From: Mycteria americana
Taxonomy: Eukaryota; Chordata; Aves; Ciconiiformes; Ciconiidae
DNA length: 64,000 nucleotides
Assembly: GCF_035582795.1 (NCBI RefSeq)
Contig: NC_134367.1
Location: 90,441,062 to 90,505,061 of the forward strand
Direction of reading: 5' to 3'
Position numbers and translations under genes: made by a program. The notes under the pieces are model-generated. The model was given only the letters and a program-made list of their open reading frames with translations. It had not been told where the DNA came from and made no database searches. Shown piece after piece: positions 1 to 10,180 of this stretch. Each line of letters starts with the position of its first letter. Position 1 is the first letter of the stretch.

Positions 1-87
1 AAGCTCTCCGAGAAGCACGAATCTACAGCAGAAAGTGAGAAGAAGAAAGAACTTCAGCTCTCTATCCCAACAGCCCCCAGCAGCTAA
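1..87 (+). other. Short open frame running in from the left window edge; possible exon tail, unproven
   Basis: Frame 1 is open from base 1 to a TAA at 85-87. Its 28 codons are Lys/Glu/Ser-rich (for example KLSEKHESTAESEKKK). It could be the last coding codons of a plus-strand gene outside the window, but the stretch is short and of low complexity, and I recognise no family. Chance is a fair explanation. Confidence 0.12.
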
Positions 88-458
88 GACCCTGTATCTG
101 ATGCAGACCAGAGATTTGGTTTCCCTTTAAATGAAAAAACAAACAAAACCAACACAGATCAGAAGTTGACACCGGAGCCAGTTTACCCAGCTACCCGCTA
201 TGGTTATTCTCTAACACGACTCTCCTGTCATTCAAGAGCTGCAGTCCCTGTCTAGCGTGGCTAAGCTAGCAAAAGTTCCTAAAGTCAGTTCTGAAACTGT
301 GCTCTTTTTTGCGCCGCCTGGCGTACCTGGACAGACAGACATAGATGCCAAGTGTCTCAGTACAGAACACGCACGCAGCCTTCCTAGTAGAGGGAGACAG
401 TAGTTAACAAGACATTTCCAGCATCCCACACCCGTTTGCCCCTCCCAGCACAAATTCC

Positions 459-596
459 AGAATCACAGAATCACAACGAAGAGAAAAGCCTTCCGGAATC
501 ACTGGAGGTCATCTGGCCCAACCCCTCGCCTCAAGCAGGGTCACCTAGAGCAGGCTGCCCAGGACCACGGCCAGACGGACGGCTTTTGAGTACCTA
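459..596 (-). mobile_element. CR1 LINE, 3'-end fragment
   Basis: Read on the minus strand, the segment ends in the CR1 tail (TGTGATTCTGTGATTCTGG). It contains the body matching the avian CR1 3' UTR, including blocks on the plus strand such as TGGAGGTCATCTGGCCCAAC, CAAGCAGGGTCACCTAGAGC and AGGCTGCCCAGGACCA. It is strongly 5'-truncated, as most CR1 copies are. Confidence 0.85.
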
Positions 597-1290
597 ATTC
601 TGAAACATACTTTTACAAACAGCAACCTGACAAGCTGAACTGCAAAAACATGGGCAACACGGGCAACAGGCCCAGGTTTTTGGTGACTCTCTCCTACCAA
701 TTTCAGTAGTCTCTCCACCACCCAAGTAAACAACAGCACACCAGCAAAGGCTTGTCACCACTATTTCACTAAAACTATAGCCGACAGCTTGCTAGGTAGA
801 AGACACGGAATTAAGAGAAGCCCGATAGAGTTCATTTCACTGTCTTAAAAAAGCAGTGCGCAGGCAATTCCACGCAGGAAAACGAGCGGATGCAGCAAGC
901 GAATGAGGAGCTGTCCTCAGCAGAACAGGGTGCAGTACTGTGTGCCCAAACGCACGGGACAGCCGCCAGCCAAGACTCACACGATCATCCAGACGGATGG
1001 GCCTAAGGCGGCACTTGAACTACCACGTTTAGCCATACACCCCAAACGGGGTTCAGCATTCCCGACACAATTAAGTCCCTAAATTTCCCATCCTTTGACC
1101 AAACGTGATCAGGAAGCAATTGTTAGACCTGAAACACCGACACCACGCTTCTTTCTATTGCCAGAAGCTCCAGACCTGGAGTCACGCTTTATTAGGGAAG
1201 AAAGCAAGCACTGCTGTTTAGGTCAGCAACTTTGCTGCGGGATGCATGCCTCATGCAAAAAACAAGAGACCCCCCCAAAACGCGCTGGAT
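597..1290. other. Unassigned DNA
   Basis: No gene, RNA or repeat recognised between the CR1 tail and the CpG island. Confidence 0.5.
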
Positions 1291-1707
1291 TCCTGTAAAG
1301 CTGTGCTCTCCCCAGTAAACCCAGCCCTCTTCCCGCGATCGCCGCTGTACGCAGACAGAGAATTTCCCGCCTCCTCCTGGAAAGCGACACCGAAATGGGG
1401 GAGGGGGGGAGGTGGAAAAAAAAGAAAAATAGAAGAAAGATAAGAAAAATCCTGCAAAAGGTGACCGAAGGAGCGGGAGGCGGGGGCGTGCGCCGGCCGG
1501 GCGGCGGGCGGCAGGGCAGGAGGGAAAGGTCCCGGCGGCAGCCGCCACTTCTCCCACGCCCCCAGCCTCTGACGGCCGCCTCCCGGCTGCGGAGCCTCGC
1601 ACGCCGCCGCCTCCCATGTGCGCTGCCCAGGCCGCGCCGCCGGCCCCGGCCTCCTCCGCCGCGGCCGGGCCACGTGTGGCGGGCAGGGCGCCGCAGCCCA
1701 GGGGGTC

Positions 1708-1713
1708 ACTTAC
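1708..1713 (-). other. Consensus splice donor in CpG island (candidate end of a minus-strand first exon)
   Basis: The minus strand reads TTAT then GTAAGT, a perfect donor extension, immediately downstream of the densest CpG region. If used, the first exon would lie at 1714 and above and be mostly untranslated. Weaker donor-like sites (CAG then GTACCG near 1810) exist nearby. Confidence 0.3.
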
Positions 1714-2201
1714 ATAAGGGGCCGAGCGACGGCGGCCGGGCCCGCCCAGGGCCCCCGCCGGGCCCGCGCTGCGCCAGTGGCGGCGGTGCCGGCCTAGCCG
1801 CCTCAGGAGCACCCGGTACCTGCTGGTACGGGGGAAGGAAGGCAGGCGGGCGGGCGGGCGAGCGCGCGGACGGGCGTCGCCACCGCCTCCGCCGCCTTCT
1901 CCCCGCGCCGCTCCCTCCTGCCCGCCCACCCCCCACGCCCCAGCCCGTTTTTCCTCCGTACGTGCCGATGAGGGCGGCGGCATCTCCCGCAGCGGTTATA
2001 GCGGCCTCCGCCTGCTCCGGGCCTGCCCGGCCGCGCCACACTCGGTTCCTGCGTGACCGAGCGCGCCCCGTTCCGCCCTCGGCTCCTGCGCTGCCGCGCG
2101 CGCCCCGTGCCGTGCCGCGCCGCTCCCCTCCCCCCGCGCGCAGCACCCACCTCGGTCGCTCACCCGCCGGGCGGGGGGCGGGGCGGGGCGGGGGGCGGAG
2201 T

Positions 2202-2211
2202 TCTCGCGAGA
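2202..2211. promoter_or_regulatory. TCTCGCGAGA palindromic CGCG element (BANP-type)
   Basis: This is an exact 10-bp palindrome TCTCGCGAGA next to a GC-box cluster. The element is known from CpG-island promoters of essential genes and is bound by BANP when unmethylated. Confidence 0.65.
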
Positions 2212-2225
2212 GCTGCCACGGCCAC

Positions 2226-2250
2226 CGCGGGAATTTTCAAATTCGCGGGC
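2226..2250. promoter_or_regulatory. CDE/CHR- and E2F-like composite element
   Basis: On the minus strand a CGCG core (CCCGCG) is followed at short spacing by TTTGAA (2241-2236), and then by TTCCCGC (2233-2227). This resembles the CDE/CHR pairs and E2F sites of cell-cycle promoters. The core GAATTT-TC-AAATTC is also an inverted repeat. The functional claim is inference. Confidence 0.4.
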
Positions 2251-2277
2251 CACAGCCCTCTGTTGTGGCCGCCTGCG

Positions 2278-2302
2278 GACTACGTGTCCCAGCATGCCTC
2301 GC
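2278..2302 (+). promoter_or_regulatory. ZNF143/SBS-type site (plus orientation)
   Basis: The plus strand reads ACTACGTGTCCCAGCATGCC, matching the ZNF143 (Staf) consensus in the ACTAC, TCCCAGCATGC and following GC positions, with changes only in the variable middle. Such sites sit close to transcription starts of housekeeping genes. Confidence 0.65.
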
Positions 2303-2357
2303 CGCCAGCCGCTCCCTCTCCCCGGCTTCCTTCCGGTGCGGGCCAGCTTGGCGCGGC

Positions 2358-2376
2358 GCACGCCGGGAACTGTAGT
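2358..2376 (-). promoter_or_regulatory. ZNF143/SBS-type site (minus orientation)
   Basis: The minus strand reads ACTACAGTTCCCGGCGTGC, a second ZNF143-like site 55 bp from the first and facing the other way. The ACTACA and TTCCC parts match; the GGCGTGC end differs from AGCATGC at two positions. Confidence 0.55.
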
Positions 2377-2705
2377 TCCTGGCGTACTACAGCGCGTCTC
2401 TTCTGAGTGGGGCGCGTAGGGGAGGTACCATTTTGCCTCGGGCCCCAGCGGCCACCTCAGCCGCCGGGGAGTCTGGAAGGGGGGCGATCCCCGAGCCCAC
2501 GGGGAGCGCTCCCACTTACGGAAAAACCTCACAGAGCCTGCTCCTGGCCCACAGCACCTCACCCTGTGGGGCCGGGCCTACCCCTGTCCTGCCGAGAGGG
2601 AACCTGCCAGGGCAGGGAGATGGGCCGCTCTGGCCAGCCCTGCCTACACGTGTCCCTCTTGTCGCAGGGGCCGCCTGTCCTCCTTGGGGCACGTGGTTGC
2701 TGCTG

Positions 2706-2717
2706 AAAATGGCGGCC
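2706..2717 (+). promoter_or_regulatory. YY1-like motif
   Basis: AAAATGGCGGCC matches the YY1 core ATGGCGGC on the plus strand, at the right edge of the CpG island. YY1 sites often mark the start region of plus-directed transcripts. Confidence 0.4.
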
Positions 2718-2749
2718 CTCCCCAGGTGTGAGGCCCCACTGGCAGGGGC

Positions 2750-5700
2750 AGCATCCCTCGCTGCTGGGCTCTGCTCCCGGCAAGCTTAGCCTGGAAGCTG
2801 AACTCCTCACTAGTAGTTTGCAGGCTCGATTTGTGGTTTTTTACACCTCATTGCAGACTGTTGCCAGCACAGCTGTTTCGGCAACAACTACAGTCATGGC
2901 GGTGTCAGTGAAAACTCGGGAGAAGATGCAACTGTATTTCAGTGAAGCTTAAGCCTGGTACTAGTGTGTGAGGTGTCTGTAAAGGCGGTGGCTCTGTATT
3001 AACATCCTTCAGCAGTCCAAATGGGGTTTATGCCAGTAGTATTTGCTCATAAAATATGCTAAGTGCCAATGAGAAGAGGACTTTGTATATTTTGCAAATA
3101 AACAGGTTTCCAGGCATACTTGATTCCTGGTGTCTAGCTTACTGCTGTTGTTCCTACTTGACTGCCAAAGGTCTAAACAGCAAGGAAGCAGAAACATAGC
3201 TAGACTTCAATGAAGTGATAGTGGCAATTAAAAATACTTAAAATAGATTAGCTCTAGACATTAAATGAAATTTTAGACTAAAAAAATACCCATATGGCAG
3301 CATAAGTGAGTGTTTCTTTACAAACTGAAACCATGGCTGTCACATGCATTCACCACTGAAGAGAGGGCAGCTGAAGGTACTTACCTGTACAAAACTATTC
3401 TTTACAGCCGTCATAATGATAGTTCTTTGTGTTGATTTGCCAAGCTGAGTTGTGACCTTCTTTCCATTTACTTTACAACACAAGGCACGTGTCAGCAGTA
3501 CCTTGACAAGATACTTACCCTTTTAGGTTTTGCCTCTTGGAGGTAGAACATCAGCAATGTTCGGAGACAGAAGTATCGCTGTACTTGTGAATTAACTGTT
3601 TGTTGAATCCTAGTTCATGACTTCTGGTGTTCTGGATGTTGTTTCAGTTAGGATGAGGTGGTGATAACAGATTGATGTATCTCTTGTGCAACACTGTTTA
3701 TGTACAAAGAATGAGCAAAGTCCCACTTTCTTGTACTGAGCAAGAACTAGATGACAGAAGACATTTCCAACCCCCTTTCCACCTAACAATTTCTGCTAGG
3801 ACCCCATCTTTTTTTCCAGGTAGCCAAGGCCTAGACATTTTGTTCTTTTTTATCATGTGTATTCAAATCTCCATCAACATGAGAAGACAGGTTTTAATCA
3901 ATCTGCACATGCCTGTTCAGAATATGGTACTCCTTTTATTTTGGCTACCAAAAGAGCTCAGGTTTTTTTATACTTATCTTAAATAAAGGAAATCCTTCAG
4001 CCCTCCTATCTTCAACAGAGTGTAATGCAGTCACTAACACACTTAAATGGCAGACACCTAATTTCTTTTATGTGAGTGTTTTGCTGTTGTCAAAGTTAAG
4101 TAAAGCTCACTGAACTTAGTAGTTCACAGTAGTGCCTGCAGCATAATTTCTTTTCATCCCTCAGTTTAAACTAAGGGACTAAGTCTTCTGTTTTCAACTT
4201 TAAAAACAAAAGGAGAGAATTTTGGTCTTTGGCATTTTAACAGAATTTTCACTTTCATGCTGTTTTTTCTCCAGCCCGCATAGTATCCTTCACAAAGAGA
4301 ATCATTGCACATCACATTCAAGATAATTTTCATTACAATTTACAGATTGTCCAGAAAATACCAGAGTTATTAAGTATCACTCCAGCAGTTTAATACCCAC
4401 CTTTTCTCTCACACTGCCACATGTATGTCCTAAAATACCCTACAAATGGTAAGAGTGAAAATCAGAATACGAGCCAGTTCTTGCATTCCAGACCTCTTCA
4501 GCACATCCATAATAAGTTTAATTGATTTTGGAGCAAAGCAGCTAAACTTTGAGATGAATGTTTAAACCCGCAACACAGTAATACATGCTTAAAAAGGTTT
4601 ACTGAAAAAAAAACGAACCAGGTAATAACACTAAATTATCCTACTTGAGATTCCTGTGTACTCTTTCAGAACAGTAGTTTCTTGTAAGTAAGGACTAATC
4701 TGTTTCCCATCACAGCAAGGACTCCCTGTTAGACTCAGAGTTTCTTTAAGGACACAAATTTATTCAACAGAAAATTCAGAAGAAAAAACCCTCAATATAA
4801 ACCATTTCCACTGAACACTCTAGAATATAGTCTACACAAACCAGCTAAGGTGCGTGACTCAAAGGTGACTAGCAGGCACCCACCTCTTTCTTCACATCCT
4901 CTTTCCCAGGAGAGGAAGCCCCTGCCAATATCCCAAACTTGTCTGATAACTGCTTCCCGCCCCCCCCAGCCCCGAGTCCCGCTGGATTTTAAAGGGGTAG
5001 GCTATTTAGCTGCAATTTTCATCTTATTTTTAATAAGAAAGCATATGTAAAAAACCAACACAGTTAACATAAATTAAGGTTACACCATTAGTCACTGAAA
5101 GGAGAGAAAGTAAATATGAAGTGAAAAGTGCAAGTCTGATGCTACCCCTCTGAGTGTATGTATTGGTCAAAACACTCTGACTTTAAAAGGGACATTTTGA
5201 GATATTAATAAACAAACCTGCAATGCTTCTACATGGCAGGATAATCAAAGGAGTGACAAATACGTTCAATTTCTCCCAGCACTATTAACAGCGTACATTA
5301 TCTCTGAATTACAGCTGTGCCTCTTCAGGTTAAGTCTACCATTCTTTATATTATTATGCAAATGCGGACCGTGACTCGGTGGCTGCTGTTGCCATTTTAG
5401 ATCTATTAATTTGTAGCCTATAAGAGTGCTGGTCATGGACAAGGAGCCCACCGTGCCAGGCAATGAAGTCGCATGGGACAGCCCGGTTCTTGACCTAACA
5501 GGGGAGGTTGTGCACACAGGCACGAGGCATCGGTGAGACAGTGTTTGCCTGCACAAAAGGAAGCCTAACCCTTGTCAAATGTTTCTTGCGAGGAAAAGGG
5601 GAGTTTTGAAGGTGCATTAGTTTTGCAGCTGTGTGCAGGCAGCTTCTCCCAGACACGCTGGGCAGCGTCACACCCGCAGGGCTGCGCATGAGAACGTACG

Positions 5701-7084
5701 GAGCGGGTGATACCACTGCCTGATGGGCGATGGCAGGGCTGACTGTTATGCGTGAGAGGCTGTGCCTGAGACAGGCAGAGCTGGGGTGGACCACGGAAGA
5801 TCTTGAAAGTGAGGACAAGCGGCTCTCATCTGATGTGACAGAGAGTAGGGAGCTAGGGTAGAAATGCAAAGATTGGCATGGCAGCACCAGAGGACCAGCT
5901 AGAGCCATATCCTTTGCTGAGGCATTTAGAGTGATTATCTGCAGGACAGGGCTGCATTCATTAAGGGCAGGACAAGTGCTTCGGCAGTAAGCACGATTCG
6001 AAGTGGCAACAGCTTGGATGAGAGCCTTAGCTGTACGGATGGAGACAGAAAGGCTTCGTGTCAGGAATTATTTACAGAACAAACCTTGCAAGGCTCAGAC
6101 ATGGCCTGAATAAGGACAGAGGGAGAGCTCTGGACCAAAGATGTCCCCCCGTTTGTAGGCATATGTGAACATTGGCCTAAACAGCAACTGAGGAGCAGCA
6201 TGATGAAGTGGTCTGGTTTAGCCGAGCTTGAGCTTGAACTGACAGCAAGGTTTATCTGAGCAGGCATCAGAGAGGCAGACAAGGCTGTGTTTGGAAAGAA
6301 GGTCTGCAATTCATCTTGCCCAGTTTTAAGTGTCTACAGTGCAGTCATCAGCATCAGAGCCACTCAGCTGGGCTCCCTTTTTAGGTAGGGGAGGAAAACA
6401 GGTTTTTCCTGTGCCATTCATCTGACCTGCTTTAGATACCTCCTATAGGATTAGCTGTAAAGGGAGTCTAGACGGTGTTGCAGGTGGAGACACCTGCACT
6501 GTACCCTTTTTTTTTTGGTCAGGTTGATCTCACCTTGAGAGACTGATCTGAATAGAGCACTGGATCTTTAAGTCGCTCAGCAGCTGAATTTATGTTTGCA
6601 GTTGGGATTACCCAGAAATAAGGCATAGAAGAGAAAGAGGACAAGGACAGAGCTTTACACCACCTGTGCTGGAGTCTGGCGAGTGAGACAAAGAGGAAAA
6701 AAGCCATACTGGTTGAGTGAGGGAAGGGAAAGAGGAGGGTAGAGCTGCGAAAGACAGAGGGAATAACCTCTCAGGGAGAGAAGCTCGGTTGACTTGTGGC
6801 AAGTGCCTGACACGCGAATGGAGATGTAGGGGAGAGCTGGAGCCACCGAAGAGGAGGTCATTCAAGGCTCCCACAAAAGCAATGCTGACTAAATGTGGGG
6901 GCAGAGGCCAGGAGAGGGAGAAGGAGCCACAGGAGGAGGACTCCAGGCTTTCGCTGAGCTTATGAAGCAAAGAGAACTGAGGTGCATGTTTGTATGGGGT
7001 TTGTGTGGCAAGGTTTTGGTAGCAGGATGGTTACAGGGGTGGCTTCTGTGCAAAGCTGCTAGAAGCTTCCCCTATGTCCAATAA
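2750..7084. other. AT-rich unique DNA, no gene recognised
   Basis: No CR1, LTR, tRNA or coding exon was recognised here. The open frames are short and without family resemblance. The reading ATGGCGGTGTCAGTG at about 2895 opens only an 18-codon frame. The right end (about 6500-7060) becomes purine-rich. Non-coding transcripts from the CpG island could cross it, but nothing in the sequence shows this. Confidence 0.4.
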
Positions 7085-8205
7085 AGCCAATGCCACCAGC
7101 TCCAAGACGGACCCACCGCTAGCCAAGGCCGAGCCCATCAGCGACAGTGGTAGCACCTCTGTGATAGCATATTTAAGAAGGGGAAAAAAACCCTGCGCAG
7201 TTGCAGCCGGAGAGGTGAGTGAGGATACATGAGAGAAACAGCTCTGCAGACACCAAGGTCAGTGAAGAAGGAGGGGAGGAGGTGCGCCAGGCGCTGGAGC
7301 AGAGACTCCCCTGCAGTCCATGGTGAAGACCATAGTGAGGCAGGCTGTGCCCCTGCAGCCCATGGAGTTAACGGTGGAGCAGATATCCACCTGCAGCCCG
7401 TGGAGGTTAGCAGTGGAGCAGATATCCACCTGCAGCCCATGGAGGACCCCACGCCATAGCAGGGGGATGCACCCGAAGGAGGCTGTGACCCCATGGGAAG
7501 CCCATGCTGGAGCAGGCTCCTGGCAGGACCTGTGGACCCGTGGAGAGAGAGGAGTCCATGCTGGAGCAGGTTTGCTGGCGGGACTTGTGACCCCGTGGGG
7601 GACCCACAGTGGAACAGTCTGTTCCTGAAGGACTGCACCCCGTGGGAAGGACCCACACTGGAGCAGTTCGTGAAGAACTGCAGCCCATGGGAAGGACTCA
7701 CGTTGGAGAACTTCGTGGAGAACTGTCTCCTGCGGGAGAACTTCATGGAGAACTGTTTCCTGTGGGAGGGACCCCATGCTGGAGCAGGGGAAGAGTGAGG
7801 AGTCCTCTCCCTGAGGAGGAAGGAGCGGCAGAGACAACGTGCGATGAACCGACCGCAGCCCCCATTCTCCATCCTCCTGTGCTGCTTGGGGGAAGAGGTG
7901 GAGAACTGGGCAGTAAAGTTGAGCCCAAGAAGAAGGGAGGGGTGGGGGGAAGGTGTTTTAAGATTTGGTTTCTATTTCTCATTACCTTACTCTGATTTTG
8001 ATTAGTGATAAAATTAAACTAATTTCCCCAAGTTGAGTCTGATTTGCCCGTGATGGTAATTGGTGAGTGATCTCCCTGCCCTTATCTCGACCCACGAGCC
8101 TTTTATTGTATTTTCTCTCCCCTGTCCAGCTGAGGAGGAGAGTGATAGAGTGGCTGTGGTGGGCATCTGGCGTCCAGCCAGGCTCAACCCACCACAATGT
8201 TGTTT
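7085..8205 (+). mobile_element. Avian LTR-like interspersed repeat with internal repeats
   Basis: I recognise this as a copy of a common bird repeat. It has a GC-rich start with a TATTTAAG promoter-like box (7170-7177). A region of imperfect repeats follows, built on a TGGAGCAG core with CCCGTGGGA or CCCATGG parts. Cores lie near 7373, 7413, 7506, 7560, 7610, 7656 and 7701, spaced about 40-95 bp. A T-rich end then holds ATTAAACTAATTTCCC, and the element finishes about CAACCCACCACA. The layout (promoter box, polyadenylation-like AT region, terminal CA) suggests the solo LTR of an endogenous retrovirus, but I could not see clear target-site duplications. Open frames on both strands come from the repeats and are not genes. 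Confidence 0.6.
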
Positions 8206-9084
8206 AAAAGAAAGAGAAATGTATAGAGTAGTGGGGGGGGAGGGGGGCGCGGAGGTTGGTTGTTCGGAAACAATAAGAGGATTAACAGATGCATTTATTA
8301 TTGAAATGATAAAGAGCCAGAAAAGGGTGAGCAATTAAAGAGATAAAATGAGAGTGAGGTAATTAAGGAGATGAGAGACAGTGGAACCAGGAGCAAGCAG
8401 AGGAGCGAGAGGGCAAAAACAAGGGAGAGAGCTCTGTGTCTGTGGCACCAGCGACGAATTGGAGAGAGGTAAGTGGAAGTGGATGTGAGACAGTGGGGGG
8501 AGGTCCAAAGTCAAAGCACTGGAAGAAAGCAGTGAGATCCTGTGCAAACAGAGAAGAAGGAAGGAAGGAAGATGCAGCGAAGAGGGGAGATGCTGCGACT
8601 GAAATTGTACGTGAATTGTATGCCAATTGAAAACGTTCAGCTAAGCTGGAAAAATCGGGCTGTTTGGCGTACTAGATGTTGTCAGGTTTCGTGCAGTTAA
8701 GATTGTTGAAAGCCTAGTGGACAAGCTATATTTGAAAGCTAATGTTCTTATTTAGCTAAGTTAATGATTGCCAAATCTAATGGTTAGGGCTGGGTAAGGA
8801 ACAAGTGGAGTCACAGCTGCAGCAGCACGGCAGCTCTGAAATGGGGCCCCCGAGACGTAGGCACGAACTCGGCCCGTCACCGCCCGCTGCCGTACAGATG
8901 CGGGTGCCTGGGCGCTGGGTGCTGCTGCACCCCGTGAGGGTACCCGGCCCTGTGATACCCCCTTCCCGGAGGACTGGGCAGCCTGGAGCACAGCGCTGGG
9001 CACGGGGAAGGGCTCCAGCACCGCTGCCTTCCCCACTGAGGCAGACCCTCTGCTCTGGGAGAGCTGGGGGAAGAGCCCAAAAGC
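8206..9084. other. Purine-rich then unique DNA
   Basis: Positions 8210-8600 are strongly biased to A and G on the plus strand, including a G-run at 8233-8247. No gene or known repeat was recognised. After 8640 the composition returns to normal, with a GC-richer patch at 8800-9160. Confidence 0.4.
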
Positions 9085-9119
9085 AGTTTTTGAATTACAG
9101 GGAGCCGGAGGTGGGGCTC
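9085..9119 (+). repeat. Copy 1 of a 35-bp perfect direct repeat
   Basis: The 35 bases from 9085 (beginning AGTTTTTGAATTACAGGGAG) recur exactly at 14013-14047. Flanks do not match on either side. The unit is not low-complexity, so it is probably the conserved piece of an older duplicated or dispersed element. I do not recognise the family. Confidence 0.8.
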
Positions 9120-9639
9120 AGGCTCCCCGGCGGCGTCCTGGGCAGCACAACCTTCCTTCCAAGTCAATAAGTCGATATCTAATTACGGGTGAGACTCACT
9201 AGCATGGTCTGCTGCTTTGTGCCGCCCTGGCACTGCGGTGCGGCTGTCGCTCCGATGTAACCAGTCAGCATCCACTTTTGCCTTTGTGTTGCTTTCGAGT
9301 ATCTGTGGATCTGCCTCAAAAAGCTGAAATGGAAAGTGATGCATGTTTGATAACATTTTTTTTCAAACCATTGTGAAGAGCATCCAGTAGCATCCTCTAC
9401 AAGCACTTTTTAGTTGGTGCTCACAGTCTGAAATTTTTGGTAAGCTGTATCAAAATTAAGCAAATCCTCAGACGAAGAAAGCTCTGTGTTAAAATGAAGT
9501 TCAGACTGTAAGCATATATCAGGGACGAAAAGGTGAAACAAAAAAGAAAATGCTGCAGTGGTGTAATAATTATTTTCAAGCACAGGATAGTTTATAAACA
9601 CAGGATGCTCAGAGATGTGGTTATACTTATCCAAATATG

Positions 9640-10180
9640 TAATTAGAAGGACACAAGTTTAAAAACAAGAATTAAATACTGCCTTTCAGTAATTACATAG
9701 GAGAAATCTATTTGGAAGGCATCCTCTGTCTTTAAAGCCAAATATTAAAAAGCTTCAGACACAACAGACAGGAGTTTGGGCTGCTTGGGAGGTTTCATTG
9801 TGAATTGTTTCAACTGAGAATTTTTTTTAGTCTGTTTTGCGGTTTTTAAAAGACTAAATTTAATTTCCTGGATTCAGAATGCCTGTTTATGAGATACTAG
9901 CAATTACTTCATACATTTTTTACTGTTAAGTAATTTATAAATATTCTCAGCCTTTAATTCTACTATATATTTCATTGGGAATAAATATTTTCTATTTTTC
10001 CTTTAAAATGGTATTAATTCAATTGTAGGGCATTACTAATATTACACATTAAAAGCATTAATTGGTGCTTTTCAATATCAAAATCAAAGTAATTAGAAAA
10101 TTAATGAACCAAAAATAGTATAAGGGGATCTCTTCTATTCTCCACTAGAGCGGCAATAATTTAATATAAAGAGAGGCACT
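9640..10180. promoter_or_regulatory. AT-rich segment dense in TAATTA/ATTAAT motifs; candidate conserved non-coding element
   Basis: Within about 540 bp there are many homeodomain-type cores, such as GTAATTAG, AGTAATTACA, GCAATTACTT, TTAATTC, CATTAATTGG, GTAATTAG and AATTAATG, with no open frame and no recognised repeat. The pattern resembles vertebrate developmental enhancers. AT-rich DNA produces such cores by chance too, so this is only a candidate. Confidence 0.3.

Larger units (their letters stand above)
1290..2750. promoter_or_regulatory. CpG-island promoter of an unidentified, probably housekeeping, gene (possibly bidirectional)
   Basis: This is a 1.4-kb block of very high GC and CpG content with multiple GC boxes (for example the G-rich run at 2171-2199). 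It also holds a palindromic TCTCGCGAGA, a CDE/CHR-like element, two ZNF143-type sites in opposite orientation and a YY1-like site. Such a set is typical of TATA-less promoters of widely expressed genes. On the minus strand a consensus donor (GTAAGT at 1713-1708) follows the GC-rich part and could end a first exon, suggesting transcription toward lower coordinates. I found no protein family in the overlapping GC-rich open frames and do not name the gene. In mammals the gene downstream of SRD5A2 is XDH, but nothing here supports that identity. Confidence 0.7.

Noticed and set aside
1192..2375. Open frames up to 326 codons on both strands of the left CpG island
   Set aside because: They are Arg/Pro/Ala/Gly-rich, overlap in several frames and show no domain; GC bias removes stop codons here.
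7138..7995. Open frames of 244, 192 and 128 codons
   Set aside because: They lie inside an avian LTR-like repeat and reflect its internal repeats; both strands are open at once.
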